DNA of 63,620 nt, from NCBI GenBank assembly GCA_049366815.1, contig JBMNCO010000214.1:1-63620 (forward strand), written 5' to 3'. The notes below the pieces were generated by a model. The model ran no database searches. It saw only the letters and a program-made list of their open reading frames with translations, and was not told where the DNA came from. Source of the stretch: CAYNYM01 sp049366815 (GTDB taxonomy: Bacteria > Desulfobacterota > DSM-4660 > Desulfatiglandales > HGW-15). Below, one piece after another: positions 27,124 to 36,415 of this stretch (position 1 is its first letter; every line of letters starts with the position of its first letter). Made by a program: the position numbers and the translations under genes.

Positions 27124-29952
27124 TCAAAAGACGGCTTTCCTCAGTCTGTCTATCCCCTCAGCCGCATCGCCTTCCAGGTGGAAACGAATCACCCGGCGTC
27201 CTGCATCCATCAAGGCCTGGCGGTCGCCGAGGGCCTGGGCCGACTTGAGGGTTCCGAAAGAAAGGGAGGCCTCCTCCCTGCCGGGTTCGTCCGGGATCCC
27301 GGCATCCTCAGGCATCTCCCCCGTGATTTGGATGAAGAGCCCTTCGCCCGCGTCTCCCTTGTGGAGCTGACCCGTAGAGTGGAGAAAACGGGGACCGCAG
27401 CCCAGGGTTGTCGCCATTCGGTACTTCTTTTGAAGTGCTTCTCTGAGATCTTGTAACGCGACAAGGACCGCTTCATCCGGCTTAAGATAGGCCTGTAGGG
27501 CGATGTAACCTCTGCCTCTGCCGCCCGTTTCTCCCTTGTCGGCCTGATCAAGAAACGTTTTCAGTACCTCTTCGATGTCCCGAGCCTGAGTTTCGGCAAA
27601 GACGCTGATGCCGTCGCTTTTAAAGAGGGGCTTAAGCTCGGGGAGTTGACCTTCCAGCCTGTATGCAGCGACCATCTGGAGGGCCAGGACCTTGGCAGAC
27701 TCCACATTGGGTTGGTCAAAGGGATTAATCTCCAGGATGCTCCCGGCGACGGCCGTTGCCATTTCCCATCGGAATAATTCACCGCCCAGATCGTAGAGAT
27801 CACCGAGAAGGATTCGTACAACAGGATGCCCCGATTCCTCCAGGGCCTTCACTCCGGTGTCACAGGTGTCGTCGCCCTCGAGCTTCAGGTAGACAAAGAG
27901 ACGATCATCGGAATAGTATTCCGGTTTCAGAAGGCGTTCCCCCTCGACAGGCAGGATTCCCTTGCCTTCCTTGCCGGTACTCTCGGCGATCAACTGCTCG
28001 GCCCAGTTCCCGAAAGGGCCAAGGGGTGGAGAAGTGATCAGGGTGATCTTGTCCCGACCCATCAGGGCCAGTTCTCCCATGACGGCGCCGAGCCGTGCCC
28101 CGGTATTGTCTCCACTCAGGGGGCAGTTGCACCCCTCATTATTACACGCCATCCTGGCGGCCCTGTCGATGAGCCGATAGAGGTCCACACCGACCAGGGC
28201 CGCGGGAACGAGGCCGAAATAGGACAGGGCCGAATAGCGGCCCCCGATATTGGGATCATTGAGAAAGACCCTTCGAAATCCCAAATCCTCCGCCGTTGCC
28301 TCCAGAGAACTGCCGGGATCGGTAATGGCGATAAAGTGATTTCCGGCCTTTTCGGAACCCAGGGCCTCTGCTGCCGCATTGTAGAAAAATTTCATGAAAG
28401 AAAGGGTCTCCACGGTCCCGCCGGACTTGGTTGAGACGATATAGAGGGTCCTGTGCGGATCGAGCCGCCTCTTTAATTCCAGTACCGCCCCGGGGTCCGT
28501 GCTGTCGAGGACCGAGAGATCGGGATATCCTTTTTTGACACCGAAGACCTGCCGGAACATCTCCGGTGCAAGGCTGGAACCGCCCATGCCCAGGAGGAGT
28601 GCGGAAGTATGGCCCTCGGCACGGATATCTTCCACAAAGGCGGTGATCTGCGGCACGGCCTCCTTCATGATCTCCGGGCCGTGAAGCCAACCCAGCCGGT
28701 TGGTGATTTCCCGGGGTTCCTCTTTCCAGACCGTATAATCGTGGCGCCAGATGCGGTGCATGGTCTTCTGCTCGCGCATCCGGTTCAAGGCGTCCTCTAC
28801 CTTCTCCCGGTAGGCGCCGAGGTCTGCAGACCAACGGCTTTTCCCTTCACGGAGGCACCGCCGCTTTTCGGAAATGCTGCTCATGAGGGCATTGAAGGGT
28901 TCGGTGAAGGCCTCGATCCCCTCATCCAGCAAGTGCATCGCGATTCCCTCCAAATTAATCCCCAGATCCGAAAGCTGCCTCAGTTGGGTGGTGGCCTCCT
29001 CCAGGCCCTGTGTCAGGGATGGAGAGATGCGGCCATGGTCAAGAAAACTGTTGAGTGTGGCGGGGGGCATGGTGTTGACCGTGTCCGGGCCGATGAGCCT
29101 ATCCACGTAAAGGGTGTCGGGATAAAGGGGATTCTTGCTTCCCGTGCTGGCCCAGAGGAGCCTCTGGACCCGCGCACCTCTTGCGGCCAGCCTCTCCCAC
29201 GCCCTTCCACTGAAGATACTCTGAAACTCCGCGTAGGCAAGTTTCGCATTGGCAATGGCGATGCGGCCCTGAAGTTCCCTGATCCCGACAGCCTCCAGTG
29301 CCCGGTCTACGGCGGTGTCCACCCGGCTCAGGAAGAAGGAGGCCACTGAAGCGATCCTGTCCACCGGATGAGCGCCCGTCACAGACGGACCGGAAGAGGA
29401 CAATTCCTCCAGGCCCCTGATATAGGCCTCTGCGACCCTTTTGTATATTTCGATGCTGAAAAGGAGGGTCACATTTACATTGACGCCCATGCCCGTCAGC
29501 TTCGCAATGGCAGGGATCCCGGCCGGGGTGGCTGGGACCTTGATCATGATGTTGGGCCGATCCAGGGCCTCGAACAGGCGCTTGGCTTCTGCCACTGTTT
29601 TTTGTGTGTCGTTTGCCAGTTTGGGATTGACTTCGAGACTGACATACCCGTCGGCGCCGCCGGTCTCTTCATAGACAGGCCTGAGGAGGTCCGCGGCCAT
29701 GGCGATATCCCGAAAGACAAGGGCTTCGTAGATCTCCTCCGGCGTCTTGTCTCTTTCAGAAAGACTTATCAAATCTTCATCATAGTCCGAACTGCCCGCG
29801 ATGGCCTTCTCAAAGATGGATGGGTTGGAGGTGATCCCACGAAGGCCCTTGTCGATCAGGATCTGCAATTCACCGGAGACGATGAAGGATCGACGGATGT
29901 AGTCATACCAGACGGACTGTCCAAGTTTGGCCAGATCATGGATCTTTGTCAT
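27124..29952 (-). CDS. tal-pgi: Transaldolase / glucose-6-phosphate isomerase fusion
   Basis: A 942-residue bifunctional enzyme. Residues about 1-370 are transaldolase (GITSNPSIFEKAI at the start, the Schiff-base Lys in IMIKVPATPAG, then NVTLLFSIEIY). Residues about 400-940 are phosphoglucose isomerase (GMGGSSLAPEMFRQVF, STKSGGTVETLSF, the SALSYFGLVPAAL segment). It joins the nonoxidative pentose-phosphate branch to glycolysis in one chain; such fusions occur in several bacterial lineages. It lies between pgl and glk in the operon. Confidence 0.95.
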   Translation of the reverse strand: MTKIHDLAKLGQSVWYDYIRRSFIVSGELQILIDKGLRGITSNPSIFEKAIAGSSDYDEDLISLSERDKTPEEIYEALVFRDIAMAADLLRPVYEETGGADGYVSLEVNPKLANDTQKTVAEAKRLFEALDRPNIMIKVPATPAGIPAIAKLTGMGVNVNVTLLFSIEIYKRVAEAYIRGLEELSSSGPSVTGAHPVDRIASVASFFLSRVDTAVDRALEAVGIRELQGRIAIANAKLAYAEFQSIFSGRAWERLAARGARVQRLLWASTGSKNPLYPDTLYVDRLIGPDTVNTMPPATLNSFLDHGRISPSLTQGLEEATTQLRQLSDLGINLEGIAMHLLDEGIEAFTEPFNALMSSISEKRRCLREGKSRWSADLGAYREKVEDALNRMREQKTMHRIWRHDYTVWKEEPREITNRLGWLHGPEIMKEAVPQITAFVEDIRAEGHTSALLLGMGGSSLAPEMFRQVFGVKKGYPDLSVLDSTDPGAVLELKRRLDPHRTLYIVSTKSGGTVETLSFMKFFYNAAAEALGSEKAGNHFIAITDPGSSLEATAEDLGFRRVFLNDPNIGGRYSALSYFGLVPAALVGVDLYRLIDRAARMACNNEGCNCPLSGDNTGARLGAVMGELALMGRDKITLITSPPLGPFGNWAEQLIAESTGKEGKGILPVEGERLLKPEYYSDDRLFVYLKLEGDDTCDTGVKALEESGHPVVRILLGDLYDLGGELFRWEMATAVAGSILEINPFDQPNVESAKVLALQMVAAYRLEGQLPELKPLFKSDGISVFAETQARDIEEVLKTFLDQADKGETGGRGRGYIALQAYLKPDEAVLVALQDLREALQKKYRMATTLGCGPRFLHSTGQLHKGDAGEGLFIQITGEMPEDAGIPDEPGREEASLSFGTLKSAQALGDRQALMDAGRRVIRFHLEGDAAEGIDRLRKAVF

Positions 29953-30028
29953 AGAGATCTCTCCTTGCTGAGCTAAAGTTGCAGGCCGGTTTATTTATCT
30001 CGGGCCGACCTGCAAAAATCCGCTTTCA

Positions 30029-30796
30029 TCAGGCCAACAGGGCAGCCGCTCTCAGATCCAGGATCCAAAGCAGGCTGCCTGTCACAGGCCTGATCCGGCA
30101 TGCAGGCAAATCGCCCCGCTCTCCGCTGAAAATGCTTCGCAGAATCTCTGCTTTTCCATTTCCGGCCGCAAGAAAGACGATCCGCCTGCCCCTGTTCAGG
30201 ACAGGCAGAGTCAGGGTGATCCGGTCCAGAAATGGATCTCCTCCAATCACATGGACGACCATCCGCCCGGAATCTTTAAGTGCCGGCTGGCCCGGGAAGA
30301 GGGAGGCGGTGTGGCCGTCCTTTCCAACCCCGAGTAAAATGAGATCAAAGACGGGGAATTGTCCTTCCTGCAAGGAAAAAAAGCGCACCAGCATCTCCTG
30401 GTAGGTTCGGGCGCCCTCGTCAGGTGGTAAACTGCCGGGCATTTGGTGGACATTTTCAGGTGGAATGGGGATGCGGACAAAGAGGTCTTTGCTGGCCGCA
30501 CCGTAATTGCTTGAAGGATCTTCGGCCGGCACGCAGCGCTCATCCACCCAGAAGACATGGGTCTTGTCCCATGGGATGCGTTGCGCAAAGGGTTTCTCCG
30601 CCAGCATTCTATAGAGGACCCCTGGTGTGGAACCGCCTGAAAGGGCAACGGTGAAAAGTCCGGATCTTTCAACGGAGGCCTTTGCAGCGGTGACAAACAA
30701 CTCGGCCGCCGCCAGCGAAGCCTCAGCGAGATCGGCCTTTAAGAGCACTTCGGAGTGATTGATCTTTTCATTCGATTCTTTTTCCGGTAAATTCAC
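30029..30796 (-). CDS. pgl: 6-phosphogluconolactonase
   Basis: A 255-residue enzyme of the DevB/Pgl family, hydrolysing 6-phosphogluconolactone made by Zwf. Motifs include LSGGSTPGVLYRML near residue 55, WDKTHVFWVDERCVP and DLILLGVGKDGHTASLFPG, which bind the phosphate and hold the catalytic His. Length is normal. It lies between zwf and tal-pgi. Confidence 0.93.
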   Translation of the reverse strand: MNLPEKESNEKINHSEVLLKADLAEASLAAAELFVTAAKASVERSGLFTVALSGGSTPGVLYRMLAEKPFAQRIPWDKTHVFWVDERCVPAEDPSSNYGAASKDLFVRIPIPPENVHQMPGSLPPDEGARTYQEMLVRFFSLQEGQFPVFDLILLGVGKDGHTASLFPGQPALKDSGRMVVHVIGGDPFLDRITLTLPVLNRGRRIVFLAAGNGKAEILRSIFSGERGDLPACRIRPVTGSLLWILDLRAAALLA

Positions 30797-30977
30797 GAGG
30801 CTCTCTTTTCCTGGATCGCGGGAAAAACAGGGATCTCATTTCTTTATATACCCGGGATCCTTGCTCATGACAAGAATTGTGTCCGCCGCGTTTGGGCGGG
30901 ACCTCAATGGGAAAATGACCCTTCTGCTCGGCTTGGTGCACAATGAGATGGCATCATCCCTGTGCCGGACTGTTTTT

Positions 30978-32555
30978 TTAACCGCCCTGTCTTTGCAGTT
31001 CCCCGGCGGCCCTCGGGCCCCGGGTGCCGGCATCATAGGGGAGGAGTAATTCGGCCCGGTCCCCGCAGGACTCGCACTGCCTCAGGATGGGTGTGAGGAA
31101 TGACCAGCAGAGTTCGACGCCGTCCTGCCTCCAAAAGAGCATGTGGTCACCCAGCATGACATCCAGGAGGACCTTTTCGTAGGCCTCAAGGATGGGCCCC
31201 CTGTAGTTCTGATCATATCGAAAATCCATGGTGACGGCCCTGAGGCAAACCCTGGCGCCGGGGTTCTTTGTCTGGAAGGTCAAGGTGATCTTTTCATCGG
31301 GATAGATGCCGAGTATGAGTTGATTGGCCGTGATTTCTTCACCAATGACCCGGCGGAACATGGAGTGCGGAACCTCCTTGAATTGGACGGTAATCCCGGT
31401 GATTTTTTCGGCCAGTCTTTTACCGGAGGTGAGATAGAAGGGGACGCCCTGCCACCGCCAATTGTCCAGGAATACCTTCATCATGGCATAGGTGGGGATC
31501 AGGGAATCCGCGCTGACCCCGGGCTCATCCCTGTAGGCCGGAACCTGTTTGTTGTGAATGATTCCTGCTCCGTACTGTCCCAGAACCAGATAATTCTGAA
31601 TCTCACCCACGGGAAAGGGCCGGAGGCTCCGGTAGACCTTGGCCTTTTCATCCAGGACACGGTCGGCCTCGAAAAGGGAGGGCGGTTCCATGGCTGTGAG
31701 GGCCAGGAGCTGCATCATGTGGTTCTGGAACATATCCCTGAGAACGCCCGCCTCCTCATAATATCCTGCACGATACTCAACCCCGAGGCTTTCGGCCGCT
31801 GTGATATTCACGTGATCGATATACCTCCGATTCCAAATGGGTTCAAAAATGGCGTTTGCAAAGCGGAACATCAGGATGTTCTGAACGGTCTCTTTTGCCA
31901 GATAATGATCGATCCTGAAAATCTGGTCCTCCTCAAAATTTTCATGCAGGGATCGATCCAGGTCAACGGCGGTCTCCAGATCCCGGCCGAAGGGCTTTTC
32001 AACGACGATCCTGGACCAGCCGTTTTCCCCTTGTCCCTCCACTGAGAGACCTGCCCGGCCAAGCATCAGGGCGCTGGATTGGTAAAGGGTCGGCGGGACG
32101 GCCAGGTAGAAGATCCGGTTTCCCCGTGTCCCATGTTCCCTGTCCAGGGCCCTGAGAAATGCGGTCAGGGCATCAAAAGAGGTGGGGTCTCGATAATCAA
32201 TCGGCCGATAGTAAAGGTGTTTGAAGAAGGCGTGCCATTTCGCGTCCTCCTGTTGAATGCCCGAGGCCCCCAGCGCCTCTTTCATCCCATTCCTGAAGCC
32301 CTCGTCACTCAGGTTTGTACGTGCGCATCCAACCACGAGGAATGGATCGGGAAGACCCCCGTTGAGATAAAGGTCATAAAGTGCAGGAATAATTTTCCGG
32401 GCCGTCAGGTCCCCGGATGCCCCGAGGATGACAAGGGTGCAGGGATCCGGCTGTTCTTCGAGGAGGCAGGAAGCAAAGGGAATATGAAGATCCGGCGCCG
32501 TGGCCCTGGCCTTCGCATCCGTTGATATGTCGGCATCCCTCTCTATCACTTTCAT
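30978..32555 (-). CDS. zwf: Glucose-6-phosphate 1-dehydrogenase
   Basis: A 525-residue enzyme. The nucleotide-binding motif GASGDLTARKIIPALY lies near residue 45, the substrate-binding RIDHYLAKETVQNI segment with its catalytic His near 215-230, and EKPFGRDLETA before it. It oxidises glucose-6-phosphate, giving NAD(P)H and the lactone. The gene follows gnd by about 90 bp and precedes pgl by 181 bp. Confidence 0.95.
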   Translation of the reverse strand: MKVIERDADISTDAKARATAPDLHIPFASCLLEEQPDPCTLVILGASGDLTARKIIPALYDLYLNGGLPDPFLVVGCARTNLSDEGFRNGMKEALGASGIQQEDAKWHAFFKHLYYRPIDYRDPTSFDALTAFLRALDREHGTRGNRIFYLAVPPTLYQSSALMLGRAGLSVEGQGENGWSRIVVEKPFGRDLETAVDLDRSLHENFEEDQIFRIDHYLAKETVQNILMFRFANAIFEPIWNRRYIDHVNITAAESLGVEYRAGYYEEAGVLRDMFQNHMMQLLALTAMEPPSLFEADRVLDEKAKVYRSLRPFPVGEIQNYLVLGQYGAGIIHNKQVPAYRDEPGVSADSLIPTYAMMKVFLDNWRWQGVPFYLTSGKRLAEKITGITVQFKEVPHSMFRRVIGEEITANQLILGIYPDEKITLTFQTKNPGARVCLRAVTMDFRYDQNYRGPILEAYEKVLLDVMLGDHMLFWRQDGVELCWSFLTPILRQCESCGDRAELLLPYDAGTRGPRAAGELQRQGG

Positions 32556-32645
32556 GGCGCTCCCCTACGCGGCACAGGCCTTCAGTACAGACAACTCATG
32601 CGGCCCGGCAAGTGTCTGTTCTCTCCTTCAACCGGCGGAGTCCTC

Positions 32646-33560
32646 TCACGTCTTCTCCCTGGCGGATAACACGGCATGGCCCCCGAATTCCCTTCGCAGG
32701 GCCGCGACCACCTTGTCGCTGAAGGCGTCTTTTTCCCTGGATTGAAAACGGCGCATCAATGACAGGGCGATGACCGGGACGGAAACCCCTGTGTCCACAG
32801 CCTCCCGCACGGCCCATCTCCCCTCCCCGGAATCCCCCACATAGCCCCGAATCCCGGAAAGTTTGTTGTCTCTTAAAAAGGCGGACTCGGCCAGTTCCAG
32901 CAACCAGGAACGGATAACACTTCCCTGATTCCACAGGTGGGCCAATTTGGCGTAATCGAGGGAGTCGACATAGGGTGAGGCCTCCAGGATATGAAATCCC
33001 TCCCCGTAAGCCTCCATCATGCCGTACTCGATTCCGTTATGGACCATCTTGACAAAATGGCCGGCTCCCGCAGGCCCACAGTAGAGATATCCCTCCGGGG
33101 GAGCCAGGGTCTTGAAGAGGGGTTCCAGGAATATGTAGGTGTCACGGGGGCCTCCAATCATGAGACAATATCCATTTTCCAGGCCCCATATGCCCCCGCT
33201 CACACCTGCGTCCATGAAATGAATACCTTTCTCCGACAGGGATTCGGACCGGCGCACATCCTCCCGGTAGTCCGTGTTGGCCCCGTCGATGATGATGTCT
33301 CCTTCGGAAAGGATGTCCCTGAGTGAGTCGATGTGCGCATCCACAGCCGGACCGGCCGGGAGCATGAGCCAGAGCGTACGTGGGGCCGTGAGCCGATCCG
33401 CCACCTCGGCCAGCGAGTAGGCCCCGACGGCCCCTTCCCGCACAAGTTGATCCGTCTTTGCTCGAGTCCGGTTATAGGCAATGAGCCCATGCCCCCCCCG
33501 CAGGAGTCGTCGGGCCATGTTCATGCCCATACGTCCCAGCCCGATCATGGCGATGTCCAT
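32646..33560 (-). CDS. gnd: 6-phosphogluconate dehydrogenase, decarboxylating (short GndA/YqeC type)
   Basis: A 304-residue enzyme of the short, usually NAD-dependent class rather than the ~470-residue class. It has the Rossmann motif GLGRMGMNMARRL at the N-terminus, the GVSGGIWGLENGY substrate loop, and the catalytic KMVHNGIEYGMMEAY segment. It converts 6-phosphogluconate to ribulose-5-phosphate and CO2. It is the first gene of the pentose-phosphate operon; its promoter should lie in the 350-bp gap upstream. Confidence 0.93.
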   Translation of the reverse strand: MDIAMIGLGRMGMNMARRLLRGGHGLIAYNRTRAKTDQLVREGAVGAYSLAEVADRLTAPRTLWLMLPAGPAVDAHIDSLRDILSEGDIIIDGANTDYREDVRRSESLSEKGIHFMDAGVSGGIWGLENGYCLMIGGPRDTYIFLEPLFKTLAPPEGYLYCGPAGAGHFVKMVHNGIEYGMMEAYGEGFHILEASPYVDSLDYAKLAHLWNQGSVIRSWLLELAESAFLRDNKLSGIRGYVGDSGEGRWAVREAVDTGVSVPVIALSLMRRFQSREKDAFSDKVVAALRREFGGHAVLSAREKT

Positions 33561-33912
33561 TGATTGTTTCCTCCCCTGTGCATCAGGCCTTGCTCGATTT
33601 TCCCGCTCACCATTCTGATTTCAAATTCAGAGAGGGCGCCCTCCCTCATCCCCAGAAAAATACTATGATATTAAGGCAGTCCCTATTCCACCATAGGGTA
33701 AAATCCCCATAATGTGAAGGAAAAGACTTTAATTTTGAACCTGTCGGTTTGGCCTGTTCAATAATTTGGGGAACACCTCCTTGCCCAAACCGTGGTATCG
33801 TGTTATGCATCACAAGAAAAAACCCTGACACGTCAACCCATCGGGCCTGTGGAAAATTGTGGAGAGCTGACGGCCCGGCTGACCGGGCATGACGTATGAA
33901 AACGGAGAAGAC
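33561..33912. other. Divergent intergenic region
   Basis: These 352 bp separate gnd (minus) from the DUF4213 gene (plus). A small hairpin CCCTAT/ATAGGG lies at 33681-33698. The promoters of both transcription units must be here; no consensus site stands out and no gene is seen. Confidence 0.5.
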
Positions 33913-34644
33913 ATGGTCATTCTCGACGACATTATATCGACACTGAATTTCGATGCCACGGTAAGGGATATACGCCAGGGGGTTTTTCACACCGGTGTGC
34001 TCACCAGAAACTGCGGCCTGGCTGCGTCCCTGCCCCGGGACGCCCTGAGACAGGCTCCCCCGCTGGTAAGGGAACCCGGACACCTCTTGGAAAAGACCCC
34101 GAGAGAATTGGCCTTGATGTCTCACTCGGAGAGCATCCTGGAGGCGGCGATCGGCATGGCTGCCATCAATTCGCTCATTGACGTGGATCTGCGTGCCTGC
34201 GTGGAGCTCAATGCGGCCGAGGTCATACTGAAAAAGGGGGAAGACCGGAGGGTGGCGATTGTAGGACACTTTCCTTTTCTGGCAAGGGTTCGTGAGAGGG
34301 CCAAAGATCTTTGGGTTATCGAAAAAAATCCGAAGGAAGGCGATTTCAGTGAGGCAGACGCAGACCGCCTCATCCCCCAGGCCGATGTGGTGGCCATCAC
34401 GGGAACGGCGTTGACTAATCACACCCTGTCCCATCTCCTGAAGTTGTGTGCACCCAAGTCCTATATCATCATGCTGGGCGATACGGTGCCCCTTTCACCC
34501 GTCCTGTTTGATTACGGTGTGGACGCCCTTTCCGGGACATGGGTCGTCGATGTGGATCTTGCATTAAAATGCGTCAGTCAGGGTGGGAACTTCCGGCAAA
34601 TCAGAGGCACGAAGCGGTTTACCATGACCAAGGCCGGTGATTAA
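33913..34644 (+). CDS. DUF4213/DUF364 domain protein (Rossmann-like)
   Basis: A 243-residue protein. The N-terminal part (about 20-85) fits DUF4213 and the C-terminal part (about 95-240) fits DUF364, with a Rossmann-like segment (RVAIVGHFPFLARV) and ITGTALTNHTLSHLL. The family is proposed to bind metal or a metal-chelate ligand in anaerobes, but the role is not established. The ATG at 33913 is chosen because GGAG lies 6 nt upstream; an ATG 24 bp earlier lacks one. It is a lone plus-strand gene. Confidence 0.8.
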   Translation: MVILDDIISTLNFDATVRDIRQGVFHTGVLTRNCGLAASLPRDALRQAPPLVREPGHLLEKTPRELALMSHSESILEAAIGMAAINSLIDVDLRACVELNAAEVILKKGEDRRVAIVGHFPFLARVRERAKDLWVIEKNPKEGDFSEADADRLIPQADVVAITGTALTNHTLSHLLKLCAPKSYIIMLGDTVPLSPVLFDYGVDALSGTWVVDVDLALKCVSQGGNFRQIRGTKRFTMTKAGD

Positions 34645-34718
34645 AGAGCTGCTGGAGGGAGACAGGCGGAAATGATTCCAATGGGAAGATGGCGCTCCTC
34701 TCAATAAGCCCCCGGTCT

Positions 34719-34937
34719 TCAATCCTGTTCCCATGAGATGCATTCAGCCGGACAAAGGGCTATGGCTTCCTGCACTTTCTCTTCGGAGTAGTCAGGGAGA
34801 TCCGCAACCTCTATGAGCCCGGTCGCCTGGTTTCGTTTGAATATCTCAGGACAGACTTCGAGACAGGATTCACAATCCGTGCAGGCGCTCAAGTCAATGA
34901 CAGGGGCCCTTTGCAACGGAATTTCTCCCTTTTCCAT
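34719..34937 (-). CDS. Small ferredoxin
   Basis: A 72-residue ferredoxin. CTDCESCLEVCPEIF holds three cluster cysteines plus one extra Cys, and ALCPAECISWE holds the fourth, so a single [4Fe-4S] (or [3Fe-4S]) cluster is expected. The acidic chain fits an electron carrier. Its 5' end overlaps the 3' end of the Cys-rich gene by 49 bp; a TTG at codon 8 would shorten but not remove the overlap. It is the last gene of the run that begins with fprA. Confidence 0.85.
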   Translation of the reverse strand: MEKGEIPLQRAPVIDLSACTDCESCLEVCPEIFKRNQATGLIEVADLPDYSEEKVQEAIALCPAECISWEQD

Positions 34938-35113
34938 GCCAGATACTCACCATAGGTGAAAGAGGTGCCCAGTTCAGATCCCTGTGGACGGGGAGGCTGC
35001 TTTTTGCAGGCACGACAGCGCGTTTTGCTGCACTCCTGACACTGCAGGCAATCCGGACACTTCTCTTTCTTTCGGGTTTGTCGCCTCATGTCTTTCTGTG
35101 CGTCGAATTTCAC
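34889..35113 (-). CDS. Small cysteine-rich protein next to FprA
   Basis: A 74-residue basic protein with a six-Cys cluster in the middle (CPDCLQCQECSKTRCRACKK). It starts with GTG 6 bp after the fprA stop; an ATG at 35089 is an alternative. The C-terminal FTYGEYLAWKREKF segment looks structured. The Cys spacing would suit an iron-sulfur or zinc site. I do not recognise the family. The position between fprA and a ferredoxin suggests a redox role. Confidence 0.6.
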   Translation of the reverse strand: MKFDAQKDMRRQTRKKEKCPDCLQCQECSKTRCRACKKQPPRPQGSELGTSFTYGEYLAWKREKFRCKGPLSLT

Positions 35114-35119
35114 ATAGGT

Positions 35120-36307
35120 CTATTCCCTGGGCAGTTCTGCGGCAATCTTCCCTGCCAGCTCCCGGCAGGCCTTTAACCCTTCGGCGTCCGGGACATAGTG
35201 AATTTTCAGCCCGGGGTCAATGAGCTTGAATTTCATCGTCTCCAGCTCACTAGAGATCATTTTTACCGCTTCACCGCTCCAGCCGTAGGATCCGAAGGCG
35301 GCCCCGATCTTGTTCTGGGGTTTCAGCCCTTTCATATAGGTCAAGAAATCGCTGACGGTCGGAAAGAGGCCGTTGTTTAAGGTTGGAGAACCCACAATGA
35401 CCGCCCCGGCATCAAGGACTTCGGTCATGATATCGCTCCGGTCGCAACGCCTCAAGTGGACCGGCTTGGCGTAGACCCCTTCCAGAGAAAGGGCCTCGGC
35501 AACGGCCTCGGCCATGGCTTCCGTGCTGTGCCACATGGTATCATAGACAACAACCGCCTTCCTTTTGGGTTTCTGTGTGCTCCATTCCACATAGGCATTG
35601 ATGATCTCGGCGGGATCCCTGCGCCACATGATACCGTGGTCCGGGCATACCATGTCCAGGGCCAGGCCGCTTTCCTTCACTTTGTCCACGAGTTTGAGAA
35701 TCAGGGGAGCATAAGGGAGCAGGATATTGGCGAAGTATTTACGGGCATGGGGCATGATCGCATCGCCGATCTCGTCATCGAATCTTTCCGGACCGGCATA
35801 ATGCTGGCCAAAGGCGTCACTTGAGAAGAGGATACGGTCTTCGTTGATATAGGTGAACATGCTGTCCGGCCAGTGAAGCATCCTGGTTTCCATAAAGGTG
35901 AGGGTCCTTTTCCCGATATTCAGCGAGCCCCCGTCTTGGACGGGCCGGTAATTCCATTTCTGGGGAAAGTGGAGGGAAAGATTTTTGTATCCCATCTGGG
36001 AACAATAAAGGGGCTTGTCTTCTCCTATCCGATGCATTACTCGGGGGAGCCCCCCGGAATGATCCATCTCCGTGTGGTTGCTGATGACGACATCTATTTT
36101 CCCGGGATCGACGATTTCACTGACATTGAGAATAAGATCGTCCTCAAAGCCCTTCTTCACCGTGTCAATAAGCGTGATCGTTTCATCCATAATGAGATAG
36201 GCATTATAGGTGCTGCCCTGGTGAACAGAGTAACCATGAAAGTCTCTGATGTTCCAGTCAACGGCGCCCACCCAATAGACATCTTTTGCAATCTCAATCG
36301 GTTTCAT
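35120..36307 (-). CDS. fprA: A-type flavo-diiron protein (FprA / rubredoxin:oxygen oxidoreductase)
   Basis: A 395-residue protein with an N-terminal metallo-beta-lactamase-like diiron domain (about 1-250) and a C-terminal flavodoxin domain (about 252-395). The iron ligands H-x-E-x-D-H are at 78-83 (HTEMDHSGG); SSDAFGQHYAG holds the bridging Asp. The FMN loop YDTMWHSTEAM and the FGSYGWSGEAV segment mark the flavodoxin part. It reduces O2 to water or NO to N2O with electrons from rubredoxin, in the cytoplasm. A rubredoxin gene lies two genes upstream. Confidence 0.94.
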   Translation of the reverse strand: MKPIEIAKDVYWVGAVDWNIRDFHGYSVHQGSTYNAYLIMDETITLIDTVKKGFEDDLILNVSEIVDPGKIDVVISNHTEMDHSGGLPRVMHRIGEDKPLYCSQMGYKNLSLHFPQKWNYRPVQDGGSLNIGKRTLTFMETRMLHWPDSMFTYINEDRILFSSDAFGQHYAGPERFDDEIGDAIMPHARKYFANILLPYAPLILKLVDKVKESGLALDMVCPDHGIMWRRDPAEIINAYVEWSTQKPKRKAVVVYDTMWHSTEAMAEAVAEALSLEGVYAKPVHLRRCDRSDIMTEVLDAGAVIVGSPTLNNGLFPTVSDFLTYMKGLKPQNKIGAAFGSYGWSGEAVKMISSELETMKFKLIDPGLKIHYVPDAEGLKACRELAGKIAAELPRE

Positions 36308-36415
36308 ATTATCCCTCTTTCATGTTGTTCGATTTTTATTTGAAATGAACAGGTCAGAATCTGAAGGTGCCGGCAATTGTCGGGGGTCCTCAAGACTTGC
36401 TCACACACAGGACCA

